This document shows, in pieces, positions 1-6,478 of a DNA stretch of 9,267 bases. The translations under genes and the position numbers were made by a program. The notes beneath the pieces are model-generated. The model was not told the DNA's origin, did not search any database, and worked only from the letters and a program-made list of their open reading frames with translations. The stretch lies in contig CAZJWJ010000139.1 in NCBI GenBank assembly GCA_964549495.1, positions 1 through 9,267 on the forward strand. Reading direction: 5' to 3'. This stretch comes from JACKBJ01 sp964549495. GTDB taxonomy: Bacteria; Chloroflexota; Anaerolineae; Epilineales; Epilineaceae. Each line of letters opens with the position of its first letter. The stretch's first letter is position 1.

Positions 1-621
1 GTGTCGGTCGAACTGCCCGTGGATCAGGTTCAGCGCGCGCGAGATCTGTCCCAGCCGTGCGTCCCGCTGGCCGGCGCCTCGGAGCAGCTCACCCTGGGGC
101 CCCAGGAGGATCCGGTAGAGGATCTCGCGCTGGATCTGGGGGGCCAGGACCCTGCAGTCCGCTTCCGAGTCCAGGCAGGACAGCAGACGCAGCGCGGCAT
201 CGAGGATCTCATCGGTCGTCTCCGACACGGCGATGCCCCGGACGGCGGGCATGGGGCGCAGCCGGCCCCGGTCGAGCGTCGACACCAACTCGCCGAGCAT
301 GACGGCATCCACCTGGATCGCCATGGAGAGGAAGGGCCGCTCCGGGCTCGCTTCGACGACCTGGGCGTCGATGGGCAGCGAGACCGGCAGCACCAGGTAG
401 CGGGCCGGGCTGTAGTCGTATTCCACGCCGCCGAGGCTGGCTCGCTTGGCGCCCTGCGCCACGATGATCACGCAAGGATGGTAGACCATGCATTGGACCG
501 GGCTCGGCCGGCTCACCCGGTAGGCGGATACGCCGTCGATGGCGGTCGGCGTGTTCCCCTCGCCAAGCGCCCGACCGTCGATGATCTCGGACAGCTGCGC
601 CAACTTCAAGCTGCGGTCCAC
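1..621 (-). CDS. AraC-family transcriptional regulator (YqhC-like), N-terminal part, cut by window edge
   Basis: The reverse strand encodes 207 residues without a stop and runs off the left edge, so only the sensor half is present. The part matching the AraC_N domain covers about residues 20-180. It shows HPCVIIVAQGAKRASLGG (from residue 48), then YLVLPVSLPI, then EASPERPFLSM. It ends with REILYRILLGPQGELL (165-180), the most characteristic stretch of this subfamily, and QISRALNLI, which leads into the expected helix-turn-helix domain outside the window. Family members such as E. coli YqhC sense reactive aldehydes and activate neighbouring reductase genes. I chose GTG at 621 because AGGGGG lies 7 nt upstream; a GTG one codon earlier (624) is the alternative. 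The gene is divergent from the aldo/keto reductase at 829, its likely target. The family call is firm, while ligand and target are inferred from context. Confidence 0.88.
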   Translation of the reverse strand, partial: MDRSLKLAQLSEIIDGRALGEGNTPTAIDGVSAYRVSRPSPVQCMVYHPCVIIVAQGAKRASLGGVEYDYSPARYLVLPVSLPIDAQVVEASPERPFLSMAIQVDAVMLGELVSTLDRGRLRPMPAVRGIAVSETTDEILDAALRLLSCLDSEADCRVLAPQIQREILYRILLGPQGELLRGAGQRDARLGQISRALNLIHGQFDRH

Positions 622-828
622 CACAGAGCCCCCTGTACTCGGATCCAACCCCAGGAGAATCGTATACCGATTCAGGTCAATAGAGTAGACTATAGCTCCT
701 GCATTCGGAGGATTGGACAACAAATCCAGAGAATCGGGTATAGGGGCCCTCGCCCGTGCTTGATAGAGTACGACAGCGCGGGACGCGCCATCGAAACCCA
801 ACCCGCGATCCACATGGAGGCTGCTGAC
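622..828. promoter_or_regulatory. Divergent promoter/operator region between AraC regulator and aldo/keto reductase
   Basis: This spacer of about 200 bp separates two divergent genes and has a core, roughly 661-770, that is clearly more AT-rich than the flanking coding DNA. It contains GAATCGG followed by TATA on the minus strand (673-661) and again on the plus strand (731-744), giving an oppositely oriented pair. An 8-bp direct repeat ATAGAGTA lies at 680-687 and 763-770. Possible -10 hexamers are TATAGT (694-689, minus) and TATAGG (739-744, plus), but neither has a good -35 at 16-18 bp. AraC-type regulators usually bind such spacers. The regulatory role is inferred and no single promoter can be called firmly. 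Confidence 0.45.
816..820 (+). promoter_or_regulatory. Ribosome binding site deciding the aldo/keto reductase start
   Basis: GGAGG ends 8 nt before GTG at 829, while nothing similar precedes the in-frame ATG at 814. The GGAGG partly overlaps that ATG codon, which argues for GTG 829 as the true start. Confidence 0.7.
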
Positions 829-1740
829 GTGACCCTGCTGCTCGACGAGTCGACCCCGATGCCCATGGTGGGCTTTGGCACCTACCTCATCCCGGACGAG
901 GAGGCACGATCCGCCGTGCTCCGAGCCTTCCGCACAGGCTACCGCCATGTGGACACCGCCGAAGCCTACGGCAACGAGCCGGGCGTGGGCGAGGCGATCC
1001 GGGCTGCCATGGACGAGCTGGGGCTAACCCGGGACGAGATCTTCGTGACGACCAAGCTCTGGCCTGGCAACGCGGAATGGGGTCAGGAGGAGAAGACCTA
1101 CGACACGACGATCGAGTCGCTGGAAGCCAGCCTGGACCGCCTCGGGCTGGACTTCGTCGACCTCTACCTGATGCACGCCCCGGTGGCCAAGGAACATCGT
1201 CTCGAGCAGTGGCGCGCCATGGTCGAGCTGAAGCGGCGAGGCAAGGCTCGGGCGGTCGGTGTCAGCAACTTTGGTTCGCCCCATATCGCGGAGATCGAGG
1301 CTGCGGGGCTGCCCTTGCCGGATGCGAATCAAATCGAGCTCCACCCCTGGTCGCAGAAGCCGGAGCTGGTCGCCGAGCTCGAGCGCAAGGGCATCGGCAT
1401 CATCGCCTATAGCAGCCTGCTCCCCCTATCCAGCTGGCGGGACGTCGAGGGTCAAGACAGCGCCAAGTCCGAAGCGCTGAAGGCCGAGGGCGAAAGCGCG
1501 GACTCGCCATTCAAGCGCATGGCTAGGAAGTACGGCGTCACCGAAGCACAGGTGCTCCTTCGCTGGGGCGTGCAGAAGGGCTACGCCGTCCTCCCGAAGA
1601 GCACGAACCCCGAGCGGGTCGCGCAGAACATCGACCTCTTCTCCTTCGAGCTCGATGACGAGGACATGGCGGAGATCGCCACCATGGACCGCGGCCAAGG
1701 TCTTGCCTGGAGCATGGGGGATCCCAGCAAGCTCGCATGA
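829..1740 (+). CDS. Aldo/keto reductase (AKR superfamily)
   Basis: This 303-residue NADPH-dependent carbonyl reductase is full length for the AKR superfamily and presumably cytosolic, since it has no signal peptide. The N-terminal MVGFGTYLIPDEEA (13-26) is typical. The catalytic tetrad is complete: D42 and Y47 in HVDTAEAYGNE, K76 in VTTKLWP, and H116 in YLMHAP. Further family motifs are GVSNF, QIELHPW and the cofactor-binding LPKSTNPERVAQN near the C-terminus. Between YSSL and the KYGVTEAQVLLRW helix lies a somewhat longer, charged loop (about residues 200-230). The start is GTG 829, supported by GGAGG 8 nt upstream; ATG at 814 would add five residues but lacks a binding site. An AraC_N regulator is divergent upstream, as in E. 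coli yqhC/dkgA, so substrates may be small aldehydes or keto sugars. The exact substrate cannot be read from sequence. The stop overlaps the ATG at 1737 of the next frame. Confidence 0.93.
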   Translation: MTLLLDESTPMPMVGFGTYLIPDEEARSAVLRAFRTGYRHVDTAEAYGNEPGVGEAIRAAMDELGLTRDEIFVTTKLWPGNAEWGQEEKTYDTTIESLEASLDRLGLDFVDLYLMHAPVAKEHRLEQWRAMVELKRRGKARAVGVSNFGSPHIAEIEAAGLPLPDANQIELHPWSQKPELVAELERKGIGIIAYSSLLPLSSWRDVEGQDSAKSEALKAEGESADSPFKRMARKYGVTEAQVLLRWGVQKGYAVLPKSTNPERVAQNIDLFSFELDDEDMAEIATMDRGQGLAWSMGDPSKLA

Positions 1741-3134
1741 TCCTTCGGAGAGTGCTCGGCAAGATGAGCGAGGGCTTGTGTCGGACGAGGGCTCCGTTCC
1801 CATCGCCGAGTGCAGGAGCCGAGGGCGGTGGCGAGGTACTCAGCCCGGCTTCCGCAGCGGCCATGCAGTCGCCGCATGCATCGACCGACTGGTCCCCCTT
1901 CACGGACTACGGCTACGGGATCTTCGTCACCAGCTTCCAGGACCGAGACGATCCCGGACAGCTCGTCACGGTCTATGACCATGCCGGAAACACCACCGGC
2001 TGGGGCTCGGAGCTGTCCTGGGTGCCCGAACGCGGCGTGGCCATCTCGATCCTGGACAACACCGCCGCCTCGCTGGACGATTCGCTCCACTGCGCGCTGC
2101 GCGAGGTCGCCGGCGTCATCCCGCGCTCCACCACCGGCTTCGAGACCTCGCCCAGCTCGTGGGATGCCTTCGTGGGAACCTATGCCGAGATGAACCAGGC
2201 CCTGTGGGACGCCACGTTGCGCATCACCCGCGACGGGGATCGCCTGCTCCTACAGCGCCTGGAGGCCGGCACCGTCACACCCTTGGTCAACCTCTTCCAC
2301 AACACCTTCGCCATCGACGCCGACGGGAACGGGCGGCCCGACTCGGGCGCATTGAACCGCCGCTACACCTTCGGCGGTCAGCGGCCGGGTGAGAGGCCCA
2401 TCCGCTGGATTCACAACCGCATCCAGGTCGCCGAGCGGGTGGGGCAGTTCCCGGAATTCATCGCCCTGCAGGGCTCGGGCTGCACGCCGTTCACCTTTAC
2501 GCCGGAGATCGACATCCCCGATCCGCGTCTGACGGCCTCGGGCCTTGTGCCGCCCGGCGCCCAGCGGCTGCAGGATCTGCCCTTGACGCGGGACGAGCCC
2601 TCGGATCCCTCGACGGCCGGCTACAAGCAGGACCTGAGCATCCTCGGCGAGGCCGGCCTCCTCAGCCTGCGCATCGACCTACAGGCGGGCGACGATGCGG
2701 GCCTCTACCTGCTGGGAGATGCCAACGCGGACGGCCGCTTCGACTACCCATCCGAGCTGGTCGACGTAGGCTGGGAAGGTCAGGGCTACCGCATCCTGAC
2801 CGTCAACCGGCGCCTGCCGGCCGGACGTTACCAGGTCTGGGTCCACGGCATCAGCGTCCGAGGGTCGGATCGTCGCTTCCAGCTCGAGACGCGGCTCGTC
2901 CACGGCACCCAGCTTACCGTCGGCGGCGCGCCAAGGCTCGTGCGCGCCGGCGAGCTGCTGACGGCCGAGATCTGCGCCGAAGGCGTGGAGGACCTGGCGG
3001 GGCCGATGCGGGGACTGGTCGAGCTCGACTACGGCAGCCCGCCGCGGCGCATCCGCATCCCCGTGCAGTGGTCGCCGGGAGAGCCGCCCGACGTCGAAGA
3101 ACCGAAGATCTTCATCCCCTGGATCACCCGCTGA
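1737..3134 (+). CDS. 5'-truncated serine hydrolase (beta-lactamase family) with C-terminal beta domains, probably inactive remnant
   Basis: This 465-codon frame starts at an ATGA overlap with the aldo/keto reductase; internal ATGs lie at 1764 and 1863. From about residue 30 it matches the C-terminal part of beta-lactamase-type serine hydrolases: VLSPASAAAMQ (34-43), YGYGIF (58-63), the third active-site motif HAG (82-84) within DHAGNTTGWGSELSW, and VPERGVAISILDN (96-108). The first two active-site motifs, Ser-x-x-Lys and Tyr-x-Asn, are absent, because about 200 or more residues that should precede this are missing. Residues 1-29 resemble nothing I know. A barrel-like domain follows (about 140-245). 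Then comes a beta domain with LYLLGDANADGRFDYPSE (323-340), like tails of secreted peptidases. The protein ends in KIFIPWITR, the LP-type motif also seen in two neighbours. There is no signal peptide. The gene is most likely a deletion remnant, and an assembly join is the alternative. Confidence 0.7.
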   Translation: MILRRVLGKMSEGLCRTRAPFPSPSAGAEGGGEVLSPASAAAMQSPHASTDWSPFTDYGYGIFVTSFQDRDDPGQLVTVYDHAGNTTGWGSELSWVPERGVAISILDNTAASLDDSLHCALREVAGVIPRSTTGFETSPSSWDAFVGTYAEMNQALWDATLRITRDGDRLLLQRLEAGTVTPLVNLFHNTFAIDADGNGRPDSGALNRRYTFGGQRPGERPIRWIHNRIQVAERVGQFPEFIALQGSGCTPFTFTPEIDIPDPRLTASGLVPPGAQRLQDLPLTRDEPSDPSTAGYKQDLSILGEAGLLSLRIDLQAGDDAGLYLLGDANADGRFDYPSELVDVGWEGQGYRILTVNRRLPAGRYQVWVHGISVRGSDRRFQLETRLVHGTQLTVGGAPRLVRAGELLTAEICAEGVEDLAGPMRGLVELDYGSPPRRIRIPVQWSPGEPPDVEEPKIFIPWITR

Positions 3135-3225
3135 CGGCAGCGGCTCGACCCGTGCTCGGGATGCGCCCAGGCCATCGGCTGGAACCCCTGCATGGCCTTC
3201 GGCATCCGAAACGTTCTCGCGCGAT
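3135..3225. other. Convergent intergenic spacer, no clear terminator
   Basis: This 91-bp gap separates the 3' ends of a plus-strand and a minus-strand gene, so a bidirectional terminator would be expected. Only a 4-bp stem, CCCG/CGGG with a TGCT loop near 3150, is visible, without a T-run. Nothing else is recognised. Confidence 0.4.
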
Positions 3226-3543
3226 CTAGCTTTCCTCTTCCCCCACCGGCTCCGTGCCCGCGTAGACCGTGAAGCGGGGCGGGTCGTGATCCGGGTCGAA
3301 GGTCACGTAGACCGGCTTCTCGTTGCGCAGCAGGTCGACGTACCAGGGGTAGTGGTCCGACGGCGCGTGGGCAATGCCGGTCTTGCTGGACTCGGTGTAG
3401 GCGTTCACGCCCGGATCGTCGGCAAAGATCACGTAGAGCCGGTAGCCATCCTTGCAGTATAGGTTCATGCGCGCGCGGCTCGTCCCCGACTCGTTCGGGT
3501 AGACGAATGCGGCGTAGCTGTCGACATGCTTGCCAAAGGCCAT
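3226..3543 (-). CDS. Conserved-looking small protein of unknown function (105 aa)
   Basis: This is a complete small gene with ATG at 3543 and a strong GAGGAGG binding site 7 nt upstream. The upstream gene's stop codon is only 24 nt away, which suggests co-transcription and possible translational coupling. The protein is soluble, with no signal peptide, membrane segment or lipobox, and so contrasts with its two exported upstream partners. It is rich in aromatic residues and alternating strand-like segments: MNLYCKDGYRLYVIF (26-40), YPWYVDLLRNEKPVYVTF (65-82), FTVYAGTEPVGEEE (91-104). This looks like a small beta-sheet protein. It has a single cysteine (C30). I do not recognise a named family or a catalytic motif. 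The clean reading frame, good start signal and tight spacing make a real gene likely. Confidence 0.75.
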   Translation of the reverse strand: MAFGKHVDSYAAFVYPNESGTSRARMNLYCKDGYRLYVIFADDPGVNAYTESSKTGIAHAPSDHYPWYVDLLRNEKPVYVTFDPDHDPPRFTVYAGTEPVGEEES

Positions 3544-3567
3544 CTCGCTTCCTCCTCGTCGGTCGCG

Positions 3568-5040
3568 CTAGGGGATCGGACAGGCGCGGACCCGCACCAG
3601 ATCCAGCCGATCGGTTCGCCCGGGACTCCAGGCCCACCCGACATCCCCGTTCGGATAGGACACGAACTCCGACCAGTTGTCGATCCGGGCGTCGACCGCC
3701 ACCGGAGTGGTCAGGACCGCGCCCGAGCCCAGGTCGAACTCGGCCAGCTGCAGGCGGCCCTGATGGTACCAGCCGGCCAGCATCCGGTCGCTGCCGTAAG
3801 CAGCCAGGTAGGCCCGGAAGGGGTATTCCGTCGCCAGCCCGGTCGCCTCGGCGATCGTCAGGTCGCTGGCCAGCCCTCCATCCTGGTCCAAGAAGGCCAG
3901 GTGCAACTCCATGTCCTGCGCGCCGCGCGCCATGTGCAGCAGCCAGAACCCGTCCGTCGTGGGCACCATGCCGCCCAGGGCCCGCTGGGTCGGGTCCAGA
4001 CCTTCGTGCAGGTTGGCCTCGGCCGAATGCCGCTGCCGGTCGAAGACGTTGACATGGAAGGCGTTGGGGTAGGCGTCGCCGTGGCAGGCGGAACCGAAGC
4101 GACCATTGAAGGCCAGCTGGACGGCCCAGCTATGCGAGCAGCCCCATCGCCAGGCGCTGTCCAGCCGCTCGCCGGCCGCGTCCAGCAGCTGGAAGTGGTC
4201 GCCGGCGTGGATGTCGATCTCGCCGGGCACGCCCGGTCGGGGCGTCGAAGTGGCCGAGCGGAAGTACAAGCCATAGGCATCGCCGGTCCAGAGCAGGCGG
4301 GCCGTGTGCTGATACCACCAGATGAAGTGCGCACCATCCGAGTCGACGTTCTGCTTGTCGGTCACCGTGCTGCGCCAGAGCGTCTCCCCCGCCTCGTCGA
4401 AGCGCCAGAGGTCGAGCTTGCCGCAGAGGGCCTGGTCCGGTGTGGACGGACCCCGACAGTACTTCGGGCTGTAGATGTCCGGATCCTCGTCGACGATGGC
4501 CATCGCGCCGCCCGATTCGTGCGCGACGAGGGCGTGCACCTCTTGGCCTTCGAAGCTCATCGGCGTGGCCAGCAGCTCGCCGGCCTCGTCGAAGTGGCCG
4601 ACCCGGATCCGAGGCGTCCCCTGCTCGCGCCAGGCCACCAAGCTGCTCCCGGCCCCCAGCGGCGCGACCGGAAGCGGATGGTACTCGTCGTTGGCCAGGA
4701 TCGATGCAGGCAGGTCGTTGGACGTCACGGTCACGCGCTCCGCCAGGCCCTCACAGGCCAAAGCCGTCGGGGTGGCCGGCGAAGACGTGGCCGTCGCGGC
4801 AGCGGTCGCCAGCCCGGTGGGGGCCGGCACCGCGGTCCGCGGCGCGGGGATGTCGGCCGGCGGCAGGTTCAGCATCGCGATGGGCAGATGCAACTCGACG
4901 CTCGTCCCGTCGTCGCCTGGCTGAGCGCGGACGGCCGGCCGGAGGCTCCACGCCGCCGTTGCGACGGTGACGAGGGTCAACGCGAGGAGTGCCCAAACGC
5001 TCACTCCCCTACGAGTCCGGACCTCTTGCCGCGAATCCAT
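3568..5040 (-). CDS. Secreted beta-propeller-like protein of unknown function
   Basis: This 490-residue exported protein has a signal peptide: Arg-rich start, hydrophobic core at residues 15-33, and likely cleavage after AVRA (36-39). Next comes the LP motif HLPIAMLN (51-58), then an Ala/Thr/Pro-rich linker (about 61-95) and a globular part (96-490). The globular part repeats an F-D-x-x-G strand-turn pattern: VGHFDEAGELLATP (147), LWRFDEAGETLW (211), FQLLDAAGERLDSAW (283), LAFLDQDGGLASDL (381) and LAEFDLGSGAVLTTP (432). Such periodicity is typical of beta-propeller blades. Six cysteines (96, 195, 206, 301, 319, 487) could form three disulfides, with 96-487 closing the ring. The segment CSHSWAVQLAFNGRFGSACH resembles secreted propellers of myxobacteria and relatives, from memory. 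No enzyme motif is seen. The gene follows the dioxygenase by 75 bp and has its own TACAAT box just before ATG 5040, so it may also be transcribed alone. Fold is moderately sure and function unknown. Confidence 0.8.
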   Translation of the reverse strand: MDSRQEVRTRRGVSVWALLALTLVTVATAAWSLRPAVRAQPGDDGTSVELHLPIAMLNLPPADIPAPRTAVPAPTGLATAAATATSSPATPTALACEGLAERVTVTSNDLPASILANDEYHPLPVAPLGAGSSLVAWREQGTPRIRVGHFDEAGELLATPMSFEGQEVHALVAHESGGAMAIVDEDPDIYSPKYCRGPSTPDQALCGKLDLWRFDEAGETLWRSTVTDKQNVDSDGAHFIWWYQHTARLLWTGDAYGLYFRSATSTPRPGVPGEIDIHAGDHFQLLDAAGERLDSAWRWGCSHSWAVQLAFNGRFGSACHGDAYPNAFHVNVFDRQRHSAEANLHEGLDPTQRALGGMVPTTDGFWLLHMARGAQDMELHLAFLDQDGGLASDLTIAEATGLATEYPFRAYLAAYGSDRMLAGWYHQGRLQLAEFDLGSGAVLTTPVAVDARIDNWSEFVSYPNGDVGWAWSPGRTDRLDLVRVRACPIP

Positions 5041-5046
5041 GCCCCC

Positions 5047-5052
5047 ATTGTA
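5047..5052 (-). promoter_or_regulatory. Possible -10 box placed for leaderless transcription of the propeller gene
   Basis: TACAAT on the minus strand ends 6 nt before ATG 5040, with GGGGGC between them. A -10 hexamer at this distance would start the mRNA at or next to the initiation codon. No convincing -35 or extended -10 is present, so support is limited to position and sequence. The GGGGG itself is too close to the ATG to act as a normal ribosome binding site. Confidence 0.3.
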
Positions 5053-5115
5053 TCGGATTCATCGCGCCGAGGGGATCGCGGCGGTCGACCTCGGGCAGCG
5101 CCTGGACCTGTGCCT

Positions 5116-6042
5116 CTAGGACCGTCGCGTCTCGACCCGCGGCAGATAGATCTCGGAGCCCTCTTCCGGAGCCGGACTCGTCGGCGCGGGCGCGGTCGGG
5201 TTCGGCTCGGTCGGCGTCGGCTCCACGGGCGTCGGTTCCGTGGGCGCGCTCGTCGCCGTGGGCACCGCCGGCACGTTCATCAGCCCGATGTCGATGGTGG
5301 CGCGATAGCCTTCGCCCTCCTCGACCACGTCGAGCAGGAGCTCGGCCCCACCTTGGCGGTAGATCCCGTCGTTGATGTTGCGGGTCCCGCGATCGCCCTT
5401 GGCGCTGTAGGGCGCCTCGGCGAAGACGCGGTCGCTCAGGCCGTCGTCGAAGTAGAGCTGCGAGGTGAAGTCGTAGCCCCGCTCCGCCTCGGGATCGGTC
5501 CGGATCTTGAAGTGGATGTGGACCGTGCGGCCCTGATACCATCCGGGGTAGATGGTCGTGAAACCCGCGCGTCCCTCGGCATCGGTCACCTGGTAGCCGC
5601 GGAGGAACTGCTGGCCGCGGGTGTCGAAGCTGCGATCCTGCACGTCGGAGTAGAGGCCCTCGGCGTCACAATGCCAGACGTCGACCAGGACGCCCTCCAG
5701 CGGCGTGCAGGCGTTGTCGCCCACCCGCGTGACGCGGAACTCGAGATCGAGCTGCCGGCCGTCCTTGACGTCGCCGGTGGACGGATCGGAGCGGATGTCC
5801 ACCCGCCGCAGGAGCTCGTCGACGAAGTAGGGCCCTTCGGTCTGCTCGGGCCGGACCACGCAGGATTGCGTGAGCCCCTGCGGTGCCGCTGGCGCCGCGG
5901 CGGCTTCGCCGGCGATGCGATGGAAGTCGCCGGCATCGGTGCCGGACCGGCGGCTGGCCACGACGACGAGCGTCGCGGCCGCCGAACCGCCGAAGAGCCG
6001 CAGCGCCTTGCGCCGGCTGATGGGGGATGCTCGATCGTTCAT
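5116..6042 (-). CDS. Tat-exported intradiol ring-cleavage dioxygenase with C-terminal linker and LP motif
   Basis: This 308-residue protein belongs to the family of catechol and protocatechuate dioxygenases, non-haem Fe(III) enzymes that open aromatic diols between the hydroxyl groups. ISRRKALRLFGG (8-19) plus a hydrophobic run to residue 29 is a twin-arginine signal, so the enzyme folds before export. The domain starts with EQTEGPYF (66-73). Iron ligands are readable: Y131 in VDVWHCDAEGLYSD, Y169 in YPGWYQGR, and H175 and H177 in TVHIHF; R172 fits the conserved arginine before the histidines. After about residue 257 follows a Pro/Thr/Glu linker (258-292) and the end EIYLPRVETRRS, a presumed surface or anchoring signal. 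ATG 6042 has GAGGTGAGG 5 nt upstream. The propeller gene follows by 75 bp. Substrate is unknown: exported members of this family are less studied than the cytosolic aromatic-degradation enzymes, and no other aromatic pathway gene is in view. Confidence 0.92.
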   Translation of the reverse strand: MNDRASPISRRKALRLFGGSAAATLVVVASRRSGTDAGDFHRIAGEAAAAPAAPQGLTQSCVVRPEQTEGPYFVDELLRRVDIRSDPSTGDVKDGRQLDLEFRVTRVGDNACTPLEGVLVDVWHCDAEGLYSDVQDRSFDTRGQQFLRGYQVTDAEGRAGFTTIYPGWYQGRTVHIHFKIRTDPEAERGYDFTSQLYFDDGLSDRVFAEAPYSAKGDRGTRNINDGIYRQGGAELLLDVVEEGEGYRATIDIGLMNVPAVPTATSAPTEPTPVEPTPTEPNPTAPAPTSPAPEEGSEIYLPRVETRRS

Positions 6043-6128
6043 GATCGCCTCACCTCGGTCAAGATCTTCGACGTGATGGTCTCACAGGTGTCGATTGCTG
6101 CTCATGTGCTACTTGTAGCGGCTCGAGC

Positions 6129-6143
6129 GCCTTGGGCCAAGGC
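6129..6143. repeat. 15-bp palindrome, operator-like
   Basis: GCCTTGG and CCAAGGC form perfect 7-bp arms around a single G. An 8-bp palindrome GCTCGAGC (6121-6128) directly abuts it. The site lies between divergent promoters, where a dimeric repressor could act on either side. No regulator gene is adjacent, so this is inference. Confidence 0.4.
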
Positions 6144-6175
6144 CCTCGAAGCCCTCTAACGATACAATCGAGGGC
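6142..6175. repeat. Inverted repeat enclosing a TACAAT box
   Basis: GCCCTCGA (6142-6149) and TCGAGGGC (6168-6175) are perfect 8-bp inverted arms separated by 18 bp. The plus-strand TACAAT at 6163-6168 sits between and partly in the right arm. The arrangement fits an operator over a -10 box or an RNA hairpin. The best-spaced -35 position is not convincing. Confidence 0.4.
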
Positions 6176-6348
6176 ACGTGCGCTCCGACACGAAGATCAG
6201 GGAAGACCTGTATGATCCACTTGCTTTCGCCGCCGAACCTCGCGTCACGAGCGCCCGCATCGCCGGGCGCATGAACCGAAAGCCGGCCGCGGCCGTACTC
6301 TTCGCAACAAGTCGACGCGATGCCCAAAGGGCTTCATCGGTGGACGCT

Positions 6349-6378
6349 TTGACCGATCCGCTCGAGCCGGGATATGCT
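6349..6378 (+). promoter_or_regulatory. Candidate sigma70-type promoter for the solute-binding lipoprotein
   Basis: TTGACC (6349-6354) and TATGCT (6373-6378) are separated by 18 bp and match 5 of 6 and 4 of 6 consensus bases. Transcription would begin near 6385, giving a leader of about 100 nt before ATG 6485. This is the best -35/-10 pair in the spacer. Confidence 0.4.
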
Positions 6379-6472
6379 GCCGCGGCCGCGAAGACGGCGG
6401 TGCTCGTTGCATGACCGCTTCGAGGGCGTCTAGATCCGATTTCCGCCTCGGCGGAGCGACGGGAGGAGAGAT

Positions 6473-6478
6473 AAGGAG
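6473..6478 (+). promoter_or_regulatory. Ribosome binding site deciding the lipoprotein start
   Basis: AAGGAG touches the ATG at 6479 directly, which is too close for initiation, but lies exactly 6 nt before the in-frame ATG at 6485. The latter is therefore preferred. A second purine run, GGGAGGAGAG (6461-6470), could serve the ATG at 6479. Confidence 0.6.

Noticed and set aside
1..828. Plus-strand frame that extends the aldo/keto reductase upstream to the window start
   Set aside because: It is antisense to the well-matched AraC_N gene and crosses the promoter region. Its content is not protein-like, and the reductase family begins near 829.
3526..6159. 877-codon plus-strand open frame
   Set aside because: It lies antisense to three convincing minus-strand genes with good starts. 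High GC makes stop codons rare in this antisense frame, and the sequence is Arg/Gly/Ala-rich with no motif.
6251..6339. GC hairpins in the leader region considered as a riboswitch
   Set aside because: The stems are simple and no conserved riboswitch core is recognised. They lie mostly upstream of the best promoter, so may not be transcribed with the gene.
6281..6390. CCGCGGCCG-type repeats considered as a mobile-element end or origin
   Set aside because: They are short GC-rich palindromes expected by chance in this composition, with no transposase, target duplication or DnaA-box cluster nearby.
6178..6414. 78-codon frame starting at GTG after the TACAAT box
   Set aside because: GAGGG is only 3 nt from the GTG, the translated text is unlike any protein I know, and the stretch is open on the other strand as well.
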